Shown piece after piece: positions 34,055 to 45,313 of a stretch of 64,000 nucleotides of DNA; position 1 is the first letter of the stretch; every line of letters begins with the position of its first letter. Location of the stretch: assembly GCA_030035585.1 (NCBI GenBank), contig CM057482.1, forward strand, positions 48,589,501 to 48,653,500. The letters run 5' to 3'. The DNA is from Dugong dugon (taxonomy: Eukaryota > Chordata > Mammalia > Sirenia > Dugongidae). Both the position numbers and the translations under genes were made by a program. Below the pieces are notes generated by a model. That model saw only the letters and a list, made by a program, of their open reading frames with translations, was not told where the DNA came from and did no database searches.

Positions 34055-34152
34055 CTACCCAGCCAGGAGGCACGTCCGGCAGCAGAACTGAATGAAGAGC
34101 TTCCGCTCACAGAGCCGGTTCGACTTCACCATCTCACAGAACGTCTCATCGG
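34055..34152 (-). CDS. PCSK6: PCSK6 terminal coding exon (PLAC domain and stop)
   Basis: This exon encodes residues 246-276, DETFCEMVKSNRLCERK followed by LFIQFCCRTCLLAG, then TAG at 34057-34055. The six PLAC cysteines are residues 242, 250, 259, 268, 269 and 272, the usual PACE4 pattern. The acceptor AG lies at 34154-34153, after a CT-rich tract and a short G-rich stretch. A SINE begins only 44 bp upstream of the acceptor (34197), so the branch point must sit between them or within the SINE target duplication. Confidence 0.97.
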
Positions 34153-35938
34153 CTGATGCCCCCGGCCAGGAAAGAAAAAGGAGAGATTAGTCAGACTTTA
34201 TGGAGTCCCTGGGTGGCGAAAATGGTTAAGAACTTGACTACTCCCTGAAAGGCTGACAGTTCAAACCCACACAGAGGTGCCGGGGAAGACAGGCCTGGTG
34301 ATCTCCTTCTGAAGGGTCACAGCCTTGAAAACCCCACGGAGTAGTTCTACTTTGCACCCATGGGGTCACCATGAGTTGAAACTGACTTGATGGCAACTAA
34401 CAAAAACAGTCAGACGCTGGGGCCTGTTAAGATTGTTCCATTCATTCTACATTTTCTGGGAGGTAATGGGCTGCAGAGGTGGTGTGGAAGGACACAGGGT
34501 GAGGTGGGGCTGCCTGGCAGCCTTCATAGTCCCCTCCTGTGACGGGGTTGACAGATGCCAGCCCAGGTGGTAGCTAGGCATGAGGGGCTTGTGCCAACTC
34601 TGAGGGACAGAGGGCCTCACATGGTGGACTAGAGGGGCCTCTCAGAGTGAGAGGGGGTCTGAGGAGACCAAGCAGAGAGGCCCTGGGTGGACTGTGTGGA
34701 CCTGTCTTTTGGGTGACTGTGTGGTGGTGGTGGGGGTGCAGGGCAGAGGGGCCTGGAATAAGGCTGCTGCCGTGGTCTGTTGGCATCCCCCATGGGAGGG
34801 GGTGGTGACGGAATGGAGAGAGTTGTCAAGGAAGATGGATGAGACATGGTGACAGAAAAGGTGATGTGGTGATTCGGGGGAGGGAGGAGTACGGAGGGAG
34901 GACAGCCCCTGGCTGCTGGATTTGAGAATGTCTGGCCGACCACAGACCCTGGGAGACCCTCCTGCTACAAACTCGCTCTTGGACTGGATGTGTGACCAGG
35001 TGACACACGTGACCTCCTAAAGAGGGAGACTTCTGGCCTTTGAAGGGACACAGTTCTGTGAACCACCAAAATCACCAAACAGCACAGCATCGAGCCACTT
35101 CCCTGTGGTTTGTGAGGCATCGCTGGGGCTCCTGCAGACGGGCCAGAGCCCGTTCCCTGCCCTCCTTCCCGCCTGGACGGAGTGCCCAGAGCTGCTGCTC
35201 CAGGCTGCTCCTCCCTGCAGCACACCCAGCAACTGCGCGTTCCTTTTCTGCCACAGCTTGTCCTGCAATGGCTCTCGTCAGGCTCCAGCCAAGGGTCCCT
35301 GCCAACCCTTCCTCCTGCCTGGAATACCACACTGGGCACTGCCTTTGGTCCCTGTCTGAGTTTCTGTTTTAAACCCATCCGTCCTTGTCCCTCAGCCCAC
35401 CTGGGGACCCAGGCCCTCCCACAGCACAGCAGGCTACGTCTGGTCCTAGCCCAGGTGTAGGTCCTCCCTGTGGATAGCTCCTGTGTGCCTGGTGGGGTTC
35501 CTGCTGCTATGTCTGCCCTCTGGCGGGCCTGCCAGCTCACACAGCCTCCCTGCCTGAGCATGGGCCTCGCTGTAGGGCTCTCTCCTCTTAGTCCTGAGAT
35601 GGACACCCTCCAGGTCTCCTGGCTTTGACCCCTGAGTGAGGCCTCTCCTATGAAGTCACTACAGCCAGGCCACCTGGGCCTATGACATGACAGTGGGAAT
35701 GGTACAAGAATAAAATAATTTTTAATAGTCACCCAACAAACCAATCAGCAGTAGCTGGGCTGGTGGCCGGGATGCCTCAGATCAACATGAGAGGCCTAAA
35801 GGCAGGGAGGAGAGAGGGCAGTCGTGGTCCAAATCGACTAGAGAAGTCCTGAGGTGGTCCGCCAAGCCGCGGGCCAGCAGGCCTGCTCAGTGGGCTGCTG
35901 TTCCCTGACCCGTTCTCTTGAGGGGCGGCCATGCTCAC
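34153..35938 (-). other. PCSK6: PCSK6 intron between coding exons 6 and 7
   Basis: An intron of 1.8 kb with GT at 35938 and AG at 34153. It contains one SINE (34197-34407). The rest, 34416-35938, is GC-rich unique sequence. The long minus-strand open frame at 34965-35744 shows no recognisable domain and is probably chance. Confidence 0.9.
34197..34407 (+). repeat. AfroSINE-type SINE next to the terminal exon
   Basis: A full-length tRNA-derived SINE. It starts GGAGTCCCTGGGTGGCG, carries a degenerate B box near GTTCAAACCC, and ends with the RTE-like tail ATGGGGTCACCATGAG ... GATGGCAACTAACAAAAAC. It is flanked by AGTCAGAC at 34189-34196 and 34408-34415, an 8-bp target-site duplication. It is antisense to PCSK6 and diverged from younger copies in the window. 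Confidence 0.85.
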
Positions 35939-36051
35939 CGTTGCTGCACGTGTGGTTGGTGATGCACGACGTCCCCAGCTGCGTGAAGCCCGGTTTACAT
36001 TTGCTGCAATTCCTGCTGGAGCCTTCACAGCTCAGACAGTTCTCGTCGCAC
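35939..36051 (-). CDS. PCSK6: PCSK6 coding exon 6 of 7 (last furin-like repeat)
   Basis: This exon encodes residues 208-244: CDENCLSCEGSSRNC, then CKPGFTQLGTSC and ITNHTCSN. It completes the last furin-like repeat and opens the PLAC domain at C242. N239-H-T is an N-glycosylation sequon. The acceptor AG is at 36053-36052 after TGTTTTCCTGC, and the donor GTGAGC starts at 35938. The last G plus CC of the terminal exon makes Ala245. Confidence 0.96.
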
Positions 36052-36609
36052 CTGCAGGAAAACAGAGGCTGCTGCGGTTTGGGGAGGAGGCCCAGCCACC
36101 TGCCGGAGCCCTCCTCCCCTCCCTACACTCCCCACCTCAGCCCTGGACCGCTGTGGGGAGGCGGCGGCTGTGCCCCAGGGGCCTCCTCCTGTCTGACCTC
36201 ACACAGTCATGGCCATTTAGCAGGAGCGAGACTGAGGCTGCAGCTTGCCCAGGAGGGAGGAACAAGCTGAGGCCTCCGAGACTTCCTGTGGCTCATCTCC
36301 ACACTCTCCTGGGCACTGACACCACCAGGCCCGTGGAACCTAGAGCAGCATCAGCACAGGCTTCCTCTGGCGGCTGCCCGCTTTGACTGCTGTGGACTTG
36401 GGGCTCAGCCAGACTCCACCCCAGGTGTCTGCCGAACCTGATCCTGAGCTGGCCTGGTGACTGCTGTCAGCAGACCAAGCTGCCTTTCAGGCCATGCCTA
36501 TCTCATCCAGGGCCTAGTGTCCTCCCAACTCCTGCCCCCTCTTGACAGTCCAGGCCAAGCCTGGCCCAGAGAGGGCCACGGGGCTGTTTCTGATACAGCG
36601 TAAAGGTAA

Positions 36610-36838
36610 CTTAAGGGAAGGGTTGGCACACTCTGGCCCCTGGGCCACGCCCAGCTTGCCACCTGTTTTTGTAAATAAAGTTTTACTGGAGCACGGCCAC
36701 ACTCAAAATTGACGCACTGTCTATGGCAGATTTTTTTGCTACAACACAAGAGGTGAGGCGCTGTGACAGAGACTGTATGGCCTAAGAGCCTCAAATATTT
36801 ACTCTCTGGCCCTTTACAGGAAAGGCTTGCTGACCTGC
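36610..36838. repeat. Old hAT-type nonautonomous DNA transposon fossil
   Basis: The segment reads from GTTGGCACACTCTGGCCC, through CTGTTTTTGTAAATAAAG and ACTCTCTGGCCCTTTACAGG, to GGCTTGCTGACC. This is the common mammalian family with ends related to GGTCGGCAAAC and the internal motif for unpainted tissue-wide repeats of the MER1/Charlie group. The exact family name is uncertain. Confidence 0.6.
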
Positions 36839-37589
36839 CCCAGGTTTGAATTTGCTTGTTCCCCACTTTGGGTCCATGTGTGACCTGCAAGGCACCGTCT
36901 CTGAGTCTAGCACAGCAGCCCACCTGCTCAGGGCTGGACAGGCCCCAGAGGCAGCGTCTGAGGGGATGAAGGGGCGTGTGCAGGACTGAGGGCCCTGCCT
37001 GTGTTTGCAGTTCTTGTCTGGGACAGAAGCCACCTTCCTGGAGGGAGGCCTGCAGTGACCGGATGCCAACGATGAGGCTCTTCATGTGCCTCTTTCCAAA
37101 GCAGCCCTTGGTGAACGCAGATTCTACCATTGAGCCTCCACCCTCAGCTGCAGGAAGTGCAAATGAGCATCCAGGAGCTCCTCAGCCTCTCCCTCCTGCG
37201 TCGAGGACAGGCCCTCCCCACCCACCCCACCCTGAGCGCTTGCTGGGGGCTCTGTGCAGGACCCTGTTTCTCATTCACTTTTGGAACTGCTTGGGCCTGG
37301 CCTCCCAGAACCTCCCCCCTGTAGCCCTGGGGGAGCCAGCCACAGGCCCCTGAGGCCACAGCAGAGGGGATGACTCCCTGGGAACGCTGCTGGCATCTCT
37401 TACAGACTACGTCCATGAGCAAGACCGGGCCCTTTAAACTTGTGGCCAAGGATGCTTCAAACACAGCCAGAGTGCTGAGTGGGCTGTGGTGGAGTACCGG
37501 CAGGACCCGACTTAGCTTCTTCTCCAAGCCCTACCTTCACTAGGCCCTGTGGGATTTCCCTTCCTGCTCTGGCAGGACTACAGGGTGTT

Positions 37590-37880
37590 CGTCTCCTCCT
37601 GCCATGTAACAAATCACCACCCATGTAGTGGCTTAAAACAACAGCCACTTTAGCTCCCAGTTCTGCAGAAAGAAGTCTGGCAGGCTCAGCTGGGCTCCCT
37701 GCTGGGGGTCTCACAGACCCAGGCCAAGGTATGGTGAGGCTGGGCTCCTGTGTGAGGCTCCGGGGAGGAATCCAGCACCGTGCTGCTCCCTGGGAGGGTG
37801 ACGTTGCCCAGCGGACTCCTGCTCCCCTGAAGCTCCCTTTTCTCTGGAAGACACTGTCAGCTTCTTCCTATTGGGGCTGG
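37590..37880 (-). repeat. MaLR-like LTR fragment
   Basis: CATGTAACAAATCACCACC, GTGGCTTAAAACAACAGCC and CAGTTCTGCAGAAAGAAGTC are the typical reverse-orientation words of a MaLR/MLT-type LTR. The segment is partial and diverged, and coordinates are approximate. Confidence 0.5.
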
Positions 37881-40117
37881 CTTGCACATGGTCCTCTAGG
37901 GCAGGGGCCAGTGTTCAGTTATTTGACTTCACCCCCCCCAAAACACCATGGCGATGCTACCCTGCCAAATCCTGGAAAGGCAGGCATGTCCACTGAGTCC
38001 CTCTCTGAACCTCTTTCTGCTGGGCTGTTCCAGGTAAGAGTCAGACACCTGAACCTAGGGACACAGGCCTCCTTATTCCAGGAGCTCTCTTGTCACACTT
38101 CCTGGGGCACGACTTAAAGTGGTCTCTGAGCTCCTGCCATCCAGCACCCAGGGGGGCAGGTGCAGGGAGGGCAACGGGGAGGGGAAGTATCCCACAGAGC
38201 AGTTCTCTTTCTCCAAAGACAGCCTTGCTCTCTTGCTAGGTCTCTCACTAAGTCTGGGGGCGGGGGTCCAGGAGCTCTTTTGAGATACTTATCATCGATT
38301 TTCCTCAGTTTGACCTAAACACCACAGCAACACATCTTAGCACTCTGGTACCCTCCCCTCGCCACCCCCCAGCCACCCCCGGCTGCTATCTGGCCCCTTA
38401 CTCGCAGGGAGCTGCCTGGCGCCGTGAGCAGGAACAACCTAGTGCAAACCAGCATTACAGAGGTGGGGAGGCCGTGCTCTCTCCAAGCTGCTGCTGCCAG
38501 GCTGGGCGAGCCCTGAAGACATAATCGGCAGCCCAAGTCTGTTTCCTTGGGGAGGACTCTACACTGAAGGGTCTTCTGGGCCAAGGGGACGCTGGCAAGG
38601 GTGGGCCCTTTCTGAGAAGCTGCAGTTCCCCTCCTCCGGGGCTCTGTGCAGGGTCTTCCTCTGGGGCGTTTTCTCCGAGACGTGGCATGTCAGCCCAGCT
38701 CTGAACTCCACTCCGAGGCTGGATACCTCCTCGAGGTGGAAGTGAGGCGCAGGTGTGCCTGAGGGGGACTCGACGGGGGGTCTGCCCCCTGCCCCTGCCG
38801 CCCTGGGGTGCCTGGTTGCCAAGCTCATGGGGATATCCAGCATCCTCTGGGATCCGGGCACTTGACAAATGAACGTGATTGTCACTGTTTTACCAAGTTC
38901 TCTCTGGGCTACTGTACTTGGGGAATTACCCATGAACCATCTGGCTGGGTAAAACGAAAGGTTTGCTTCCGAGAATGGTGCAGAGGGCTCTGAGACTTGG
39001 CAGGGCTGGGTGAAGGTAGCAAGTTTCCAATCTCAAATCCAAGCAAAGAGGGGCTACGCTTTCACAGGTACCTGGCCCCGTCCCCTGGGCCCCTCTTCTG
39101 TTAAGTCACACAAGTGCAAGGACTTGGTAGCCTCTTGCTGGCTCACTGTAGCATTGTTTTTTGTTTTAAGGAAAGAGGTTATAACCCAGAGCAGTTCTCC
39201 AAACACAGCCTAGGGAGGCGGACTCCATCGTGGGTCTGAGATCTGCCAGCGCTAATAAGTCCCCAGCCATGAGCTGGAAGACGGGCTTGCTCTCCCGGCC
39301 CCTGTCACATGAGCCTCAGAGGGCTCCCTTTTGGGTCTGTTTCAGACTCCCCTCCCTCACAACCCATCCTCATCCTCACTATCATCACGTTCACACTCCT
39401 CTCTGTTGTTCTCTCCTGAACCAGAGAGCTGCCCAGCAGTGTTCCTGGAACCTAAGTTTATTACGTCTTGATATCAGGCAACACTCGGCAAGACAAGAGA
39501 AGACCAGAGCATATCGTTTCCTCCTTAACTGCCATGTCCAGCAACAAAAGGGAACACTGCCCAGCCTAAAGCCACCCAATAAGCGTGGTGGGCTGTGTAG
39601 ACACAAGGATAAAGGAAACAGGACAGTGACAGGGTTAAATGTATGCTCATTTGCTGGATAGGAAATGGCTGTAGAATGAGGAAATTGTCAGGACCTCATT
39701 CTTTTCTCTAAAGTATCTAATTTAAAAAGTTTAAAAACCATCAAAAACACAACTTCCTAATTATATACAAAGCAAATGCATCCCTAGGGCAGCACAGGTG
39801 GGCACTTCAGTCAAGGCAGCCCTGGGAGGCAAGCATACAGACAACCTTTTGCTGTTCTTCTTCCTGCCCCAGCTCCAGTATCCGGCATACAACAATGGTA
39901 TTCAACAATGCTCGTTAACACAGGAATGAAAGTCACCAATTCACATGTGACCTTGGCCAAATCAGTAACTGCAGGTGTCCCCATCCTCTGTAGGGTGGGC
40001 TCCTGTCCTCAACACCCCACCCCTGCCCAGGGGAGATGCTGCTCCTTGGCTGGACACCGTGACTGCCGTGCCCCGTCATCTCGGCCGAGCCAGGGGACCA
40101 TCTGAAAGGAGCTGTAC

Positions 40118-40247
40118 CTTCGACACACTTTGTGGGGCAGGCCTGGCATCTGTTCTGGGTAGAACCCTTCGCCGCAGGTTGGCACACACTTCCAGTCGTG
40201 GAAGTGGAAAGGTTTTGCACAGTGAATGCATTCTTCTGTGCTGGGCC
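40118..40247 (-). CDS. PCSK6: PCSK6 coding exon 5 of 7 (furin-like repeat)
   Basis: This exon encodes residues 165-206 with CIHCAKPFHFHDWKC and CGEGFYPEQMPGLPHKVC, both characteristic of PACE4. The acceptor AG is at 40249-40248 after CTTTTTCTGTCCCCAC, and the donor GTACAG starts at 40117. The final AG plus G of the next exon makes Arg207, giving the fourth module VCRRCDENCLSC across the junction. A longer open frame (40009-40623) surrounds it, but its flanks are intron. Confidence 0.96.
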
Positions 40248-41059
40248 CTGTGGGGACAGAAAAAGAAATGGATGTCAAGGGCCACCCCACCAGTGACCGC
40301 GTCCCAGGCCTACTGCAATGCCTGGTGAGTTCCAGGGCACTGTTCAGGTGACCATGGCTACCACCTTTGCTAACATTGCCCAAGTGGCCACCAAGAGCTT
40401 GCACCAGACCCATCCTCATGTGGCTCCTGGGAGGTAGGTGTGACTGTTCCCATTTCACAGATGGGGAGATGGGAAGACCCGTACCTTCACGGGCATGAGA
40501 CTGCTTCAACACATCTGCACACTGCCTGGGCCACGCTGGTTCCAAACATTTCCTTTCCCAACAGGCATAGGCCCTGCTTCTGTTACAGCCGCACCATCCA
40601 GTACCAGAGCCATTAGCTAGCACATATGGCTACTGAGCACTTGAAATGTGGCTGGACAAAACTGAGATGTGCTGTAAATTACACACACACACTGGATTAC
40701 AAAGACTTAGAAAATAGGATGTAATATAACTCATTACTTTTTTATGCAGATTACATGTTGAAATGCTAGTATTTTAGATACACTAGATTAAATAAAGTAT
40801 GTTATGAAGATTAACTGCATGTTTCTTTTTACCTTTTTAAATGTAGCTATTAGGAAATGTAAAAATGCACCTGTGGTCTACATGCTATTCCCGTTGGATG
40901 GAGCATTGTGGAAAGTAACATGGGAAAAGGGAAAAAAGATTTTTGGGAACAGTGTTGACAGGTGTTTCGTGTGGATGATCAGGACATCTTTAACAACAGG
41001 GAAGAAATGACTAATGGCTTAGGGGGAGAGTTCGACTTGAAAAGACAAAAGCTCTAAAC

Positions 41060-42425
41060 AAAGGATTAAGAGTTATGAATACGAGAGTCCAGAAATAAAC
41101 CCACACATCCACTGTTAACTGATATTTGACAAGAGTGCTAAGTCAATTTCATGGGGGAAAGAAGAGTGTCTTCAATAAATGGTGCTGGGAAAACTGGATT
41201 TCCACATGCAGAAAAATGAAACAGGATCCATGCCTCACACCATACACAAAAACAAATTCAAAATGGATTAAGGACCTAAATGTGAAAACTAAAACCATAG
41301 AATTCTTAGAAAAAAATGGAGGGGCAACACTGTTTGGTCTAGCTTTCAACAATAAATTATCTAATATAATAACAAAAGCACAAACAACAAAAGACAAAAT
41401 AAATAAATGGGACCTCATAAAAATTAAAAACTTTTGTTCATCACAAGACTTTACCAAAAAAGTAAAAAGACAAGCTACTGACTGGAAGAATATCTTTGGA
41501 AACCATATATCTGAGAAGACTCTAATAACCAAAATAAATATATATAAGTTTGACAACTTAACAACAAAAAGACAACCCAATCATAACATGGGCAAAAGAC
41601 TTGAATAGATATTTCATCAAAGAGGACATTCAAATGGTCACCAAACACATGAAAAGATGCTCAGTGTCATCAGTCATCAGAGAGATGCAAATCAAAACCA
41701 TAACAAGATACCATACCATTCCTACTAGGATGGCTAAGATAAAACAAAAAAATAGAAAATAACAAACGTTGGCAAGGATGTGGGGACATTGGAACCCTTA
41801 TCCGTTGCTGGTGGGAATGCAAAACGGTACAGCCGTTGTGGAAAACAGTGTGGCGGTTCCTCAAAAAACTAAAAACAGAACTATCACATGACCCAGCAAT
41901 TCCACTCCTAGGAATATACCTAAAAGACTTGAAAGCAGAGACTCAAATAGAGACTTGTACATCAATGTTCACTGCAGCGCTATTCATAATAGCCAAAAGT
42001 AGAAACAACGTAAATGGCCATCAACAGACAAATGGATAAACAAAATGTGGTACACACATACAATGGAACGCTACTTAGCCAGTAGGAGAAATCAAGTCCT
42101 GATACATGCTACAGTATGGATGGAGATTGAAGACACTATGCTGAGTGAAATAAGCCAATCACAAATGGCCAAATATTATACGACCTCACTTATATAAAAA
42201 GACAAGGAAAGGAAAATGTATAGAGACCAAAGTTTTTTAGTGGTTACCAGGGACTTGAGGGAGGGGGGAAAGTGGGGTTAATGGTGATAGAAAAATTGCA
42301 TTGATTCAGGGTAGGGTTGCACAGCCAACTATTATCACTGCTGTCAATAAGTTGCACACCTGTAAAATGCTGAACTGGCTAAAGTTGTGTGATACATGTA
42401 TTCACAACAGAATTCAGAAATTACT
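41060..42425 (+). mobile_element. L1 fragment, ORF2 C-terminal part and 3' UTR
   Basis: An old L1 copy, truncated at its 5' end. The frame 41126-41608 reads FNKWCWENWISTCRKMKQD and later SSQDFTKKVKRQATDW, typical of the L1 ORF2 C-terminal region. Frames then shift, and 41836-42039 gives [18 protein letters not shown] and AALFIIAKSRN. The 3' UTR follows, with GTGGTTACCAGGGACTTGAGG. It lacks the first two thirds of ORF2 and cannot code. Confidence 0.9.
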
Positions 42426-42449
42426 GAACAATATCATTAATATCACCTG

Positions 42450-42595
42450 AAAACCAATGCCGTCAAGTTGATTCTGACTCATAGCAACCCTGTAGGACAG
42501 AGTAGAACTGCCCCATGGGGTTTCCAAGGAGTGGCTGTTGGATTCGAACTGCCACCATTCTGGTTAGCAGACGAGCTCTTGACCACTGTGCGCAA
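42450..42595 (-). repeat. AfroSINE-type SINE, reverse
   Basis: Read on the minus strand it contains GGCAGTTCGAATCC (B box region), CCATGGGGCAGTTCTACT and the RTE-like tail GAGTCAGAATCAACTTGACG. It lies exactly between an L1 3' end and an RTE start, so the three form an insertion hotspot. Confidence 0.85.
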
Positions 42596-42599
42596 GTAA

Positions 42600-43856
42600 A
42601 ATTTTGCTGAAGATCATTCAAAAGCAGCTGCAGCAGTACACTGACAGGGAACTGCAGAAATTCAAGCCAGACTCAGAAGAGGATGTGAAATGAGGGGTAT
42701 CATTGCTGACGTCAAATAGATCTTGGCTGAAAGCAGAGAATACCAGAAAGATGTTTACCTGTGTTTTACTGACTATGCAAAGGCATTCAACTGTCTGGAT
42801 CATAACAAATTATGGATAACATTGTGAAGAATGGGAATTCCAGAACGCTTACTTGTGCTCAGAAGGAACCTGTACATAGATCAAGAGGCAGTCTTTCGAA
42901 CAAAACAAGGGGATACTGCCTGGTTTAAAGTCAGGAAAGGTGTGCGTCAGGGTTGTATCTTTCACCATACTTATTCAATCTGTTTGCTGAGCAAAAAATC
43001 AGAGAACTTGGACTATATATGAGGAAGAAGGAGGCATTCGGATCGGAAAAAGACTAACTCACAACCTGCATTATATAGATGACACAACACTGCTTGCTGC
43101 AAGTGAAGAGGACTTGAAGCACTTACTGATGAAGATCAAAGACTACAGCCTTCAGTATGGATTACACCTCAACATAAATAAAACAAAAATCCTCACAACT
43201 GGACCAAAAAGCAACATCATGATAAATGGAGAAAATATTGACATTGTCAAGGACTTCATTTTACTTGGATCCACAATCAACACCCATGGAAGCAGCAGCC
43301 AAGAAATCAAACAATGCATTGCACTGGGCAAATCTGCTGCAAAAGACCTCTTTAAAGTTTAAAAAAGCAAAGATGTCACTTTAAGGACTTAGGTGTCCCT
43401 GACCCAAGCCATGGTGTTTTCAATCACCTCATATGCACGTGAAAGCTGGGCAATGAATAAAGAAAACTGAAGAAGAACTTGACACCTTTGAATTACAGTG
43501 TTGGCGAAGAATATTCAATATACCATGGACTGCCAAAGGAACGAACAAATTTGTCTTGGAGGAAGTACAGCCAGAATGCTCCTTAGAAATGAGGATGGTG
43601 AGACTTGGTCTCACATACTTTGGACATGTTATCAGGAGGGATCAGTCCCTGGAGAAGACATCATGCTTGGTCAAGTAGAGGGTCATCAAAAAAGAGGAAG
43701 ACCCTCAAGGAGATGGACTGTCACAGTAGCTTCAACAATGGGCTCAAGCGTAACAACGATTATGAGGATGGCACAGGACCAGGCAGTGTTTCATTAGGTT
43801 GTACACAGGGTCACTATGAGTTGTAAGTGACTTGACGGCACCTAACAACAACAACA
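42600..43856 (+). mobile_element. RTE-clade LINE, 3' part with reverse transcriptase remnants
   Basis: Translation shows broken pieces of the RT: FTDYAKAFNCLDHNKLW (motif A region), then LQYGLHLNINKTKIL and GSTINTHGSSSQEIKQC. The 3' end has GTCACTATGAGTTG, then GACGGCACCTAACAACAACA. Stops and frameshifts throughout make it inactive. It is closely related to the copy at 1-1391. The RTE clade (BovB-like) is abundant in afrotherians. Confidence 0.9.
43114..43362 (+). pseudogene. RTE reverse transcriptase remnant (post-YADD region)
   Basis: An 82-codon open piece with LQYGLHLNINKTKILTTGP, the region following the catalytic YADD box. The box itself reads as YIDDTTLLA just upstream at about 43075. 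The frame closes at a stop near 43362. The same peptide recurs at 671-1159 with few changes, marking both as one subfamily. Confidence 0.85.
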
Positions 43857-43861
43857 ACAGT

Positions 43862-44140
43862 AAAAAAGGTCTGCCTTGAGCATTATGGTATTTTAGGATC
43901 TATCTGTATGGAATCAAATCGACAACAGCAACTTGAAAGATTACACAGGAAACTTAGCGGACAGTGAGTTTATGTTAACGGGGGAGGAACAACAACTCAG
44001 AAAAGGAGGGTGAGAATGGTTGTACAATTTGAAGAATGTAATCAGTGTCACTAAATTGTACATGTGGAAACTGTTGAATTGATGTATGTTTTGCTGTGTA
44101 TATTCTCAATGACAAAAATGAATAAAATTATTAAAAAAAA
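43862..44140 (+). mobile_element. L1 3' end (3' UTR only)
   Basis: Contains GAGAATGGTTGTACAATTTG, AATCAGTGTCACTAAATTG and a tail with AATAAAATTATTAAAAAAAA. This resembles the 3' end of older L1 subfamilies and is shared in reverse with 2990-3130 and with the short module at 13035-13130. It has no coding capacity. Confidence 0.7.
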
Positions 44141-44234
44141 GAATTACAGAGGAAAATGTGTAGCTAAGCCAATGATCAGAGGAGGACTAATTATCCTGGA
44201 TTCAGGCACTGTACTAGAATAAAGAAACCACACT

Positions 44235-44326
44235 GTCCATCCATCTATCTGTCCATCCATCATTCATCCATCTCCCCATCCATCCATCAACCATCTATCC
44301 ATTCATCTCCCCATTCATTCATCCCT
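44235..44326. repeat. CCAT/ATCC-type microsatellite
   Basis: Imperfect tandem tetranucleotides (CCAT, CATC, ATCT) run for about 90 bp, with interruptions such as CTCCC. It sits in a PCSK6 intron and is likely length-variable. Confidence 0.85.
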
Positions 44327-45313
44327 TTGGACAAGTCCATGCTGAGCACCTACTCCGAGGAATGTTCCCAGGGAGCACCTGGTGTGGCTGTCAGGAGTGG
44401 CAGGGCAGCTGCTGGCTGTCGGCAGAGGTTTGAACATGGGGGAAGAAGTCATCTCAGACACTATATGGTAACCATGGTGTCTGGGTAAACTTTTTTTCCT
44501 CTTTGACTTGATTATGGAATTAGACTGAGGCCTGACAGCTAATGCAGTGATATTTGGTCCTTTTCCTGAAGTAACTTCTGAATAAGATGGACCTCCCTGC
44601 TGTGTCAAGTGGAGACTCTTTGCAGACATTCCGCAGCCCTGTGGGGCCCAGGGCAGCCGCCAGCTGCAGGCTCTCTGCTCTGGTGGCCAGTTACACATCT
44701 TAGAACCATAGCTTTATGCCCTCGAAGGGAATGTTGAGCTCATCCAGCTAAACTCCTCCTTTGACTGTCAGGAAAGGTGATGCCTAGAAGACCACAAGAC
44801 CGTGAGTGAGAGGCTGAGGTGGGGGGAGGACAGGCTTGGCAGGAGCCCCAAGGGCGGGCATCACACTGCCTGCCCTCCTGCAGGGGTTCTGGGCTGCTGC
44901 TGGCCGGCCCCAGTCTCCGCGTGTCTTCCTGTGGCGTGCTGAAGAGCTGCCCTCAGGGACACGGCAGGCTGCTCTGTCTTCCTAGCCTGAAGGCTGCTCT
45001 CTTCTCAGGGCAACCTTTCCTCTCATGCTTTGGCCAGTCCTTCCCTACCCCTCATTTATCTCCAGGGAGCTCTGGAGGCCAAAGCTGAGGTCAAGGGCAT
45101 TCAGATGGGCCTTACTCAGGGAGGATGTGTGCTGGTCGGCTGGGCTCTTGCTCTTCTTCCTGCCTTACCTGCTGAAACCCTTGTCACCCCATGGTCTTTC
45201 CCCAGCGGGGAGCTCCAATGACCCAAGGACTCCTGTGGTGGGAAAGGACGCTCATTCTTGTTTGTTCTTTGTCTGGTGCTCAATTTGTGAAACTTAAGAA
45301 CTGATTAAACACA

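Larger units (their letters stand above)
36052..40117 (-). other. PCSK6: PCSK6 intron between coding exons 5 and 6
   Basis: A 4.1-kb intron. It holds a hAT-like fossil (36610-36838) and a MaLR-like fragment (37590-37880). The remaining GC-rich parts, 36052-36609, 36839-37589 and 37881-40117, show nothing I can name. Several open frames here (for example 36498-37130 and 38455-38868) lack family signatures. Confidence 0.88.

Noticed and set aside
34965-35744. 259-codon minus-strand open frame
   Set aside because: Lies in a PCSK6 intron of high GC content, with no domain, no start context and no conserved family words. Long chance frames are expected in GC-rich DNA.
36498-37130. 210-codon minus-strand open frame
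   Set aside because: Overlaps a hAT-type fossil (36610-36838) and shows no domain. Considered chance.
40009-40623. 204-codon frame as a stand-alone gene
   Set aside because: Only the central part (40247-40118) is coding: it is a PCSK6 exon with good splice sites, and the rest is read-through into intron.
44235-44326. CRISPR-like array
   Set aside because: Tetranucleotide microsatellite without constant repeats and unique spacers, in a mammalian intron.
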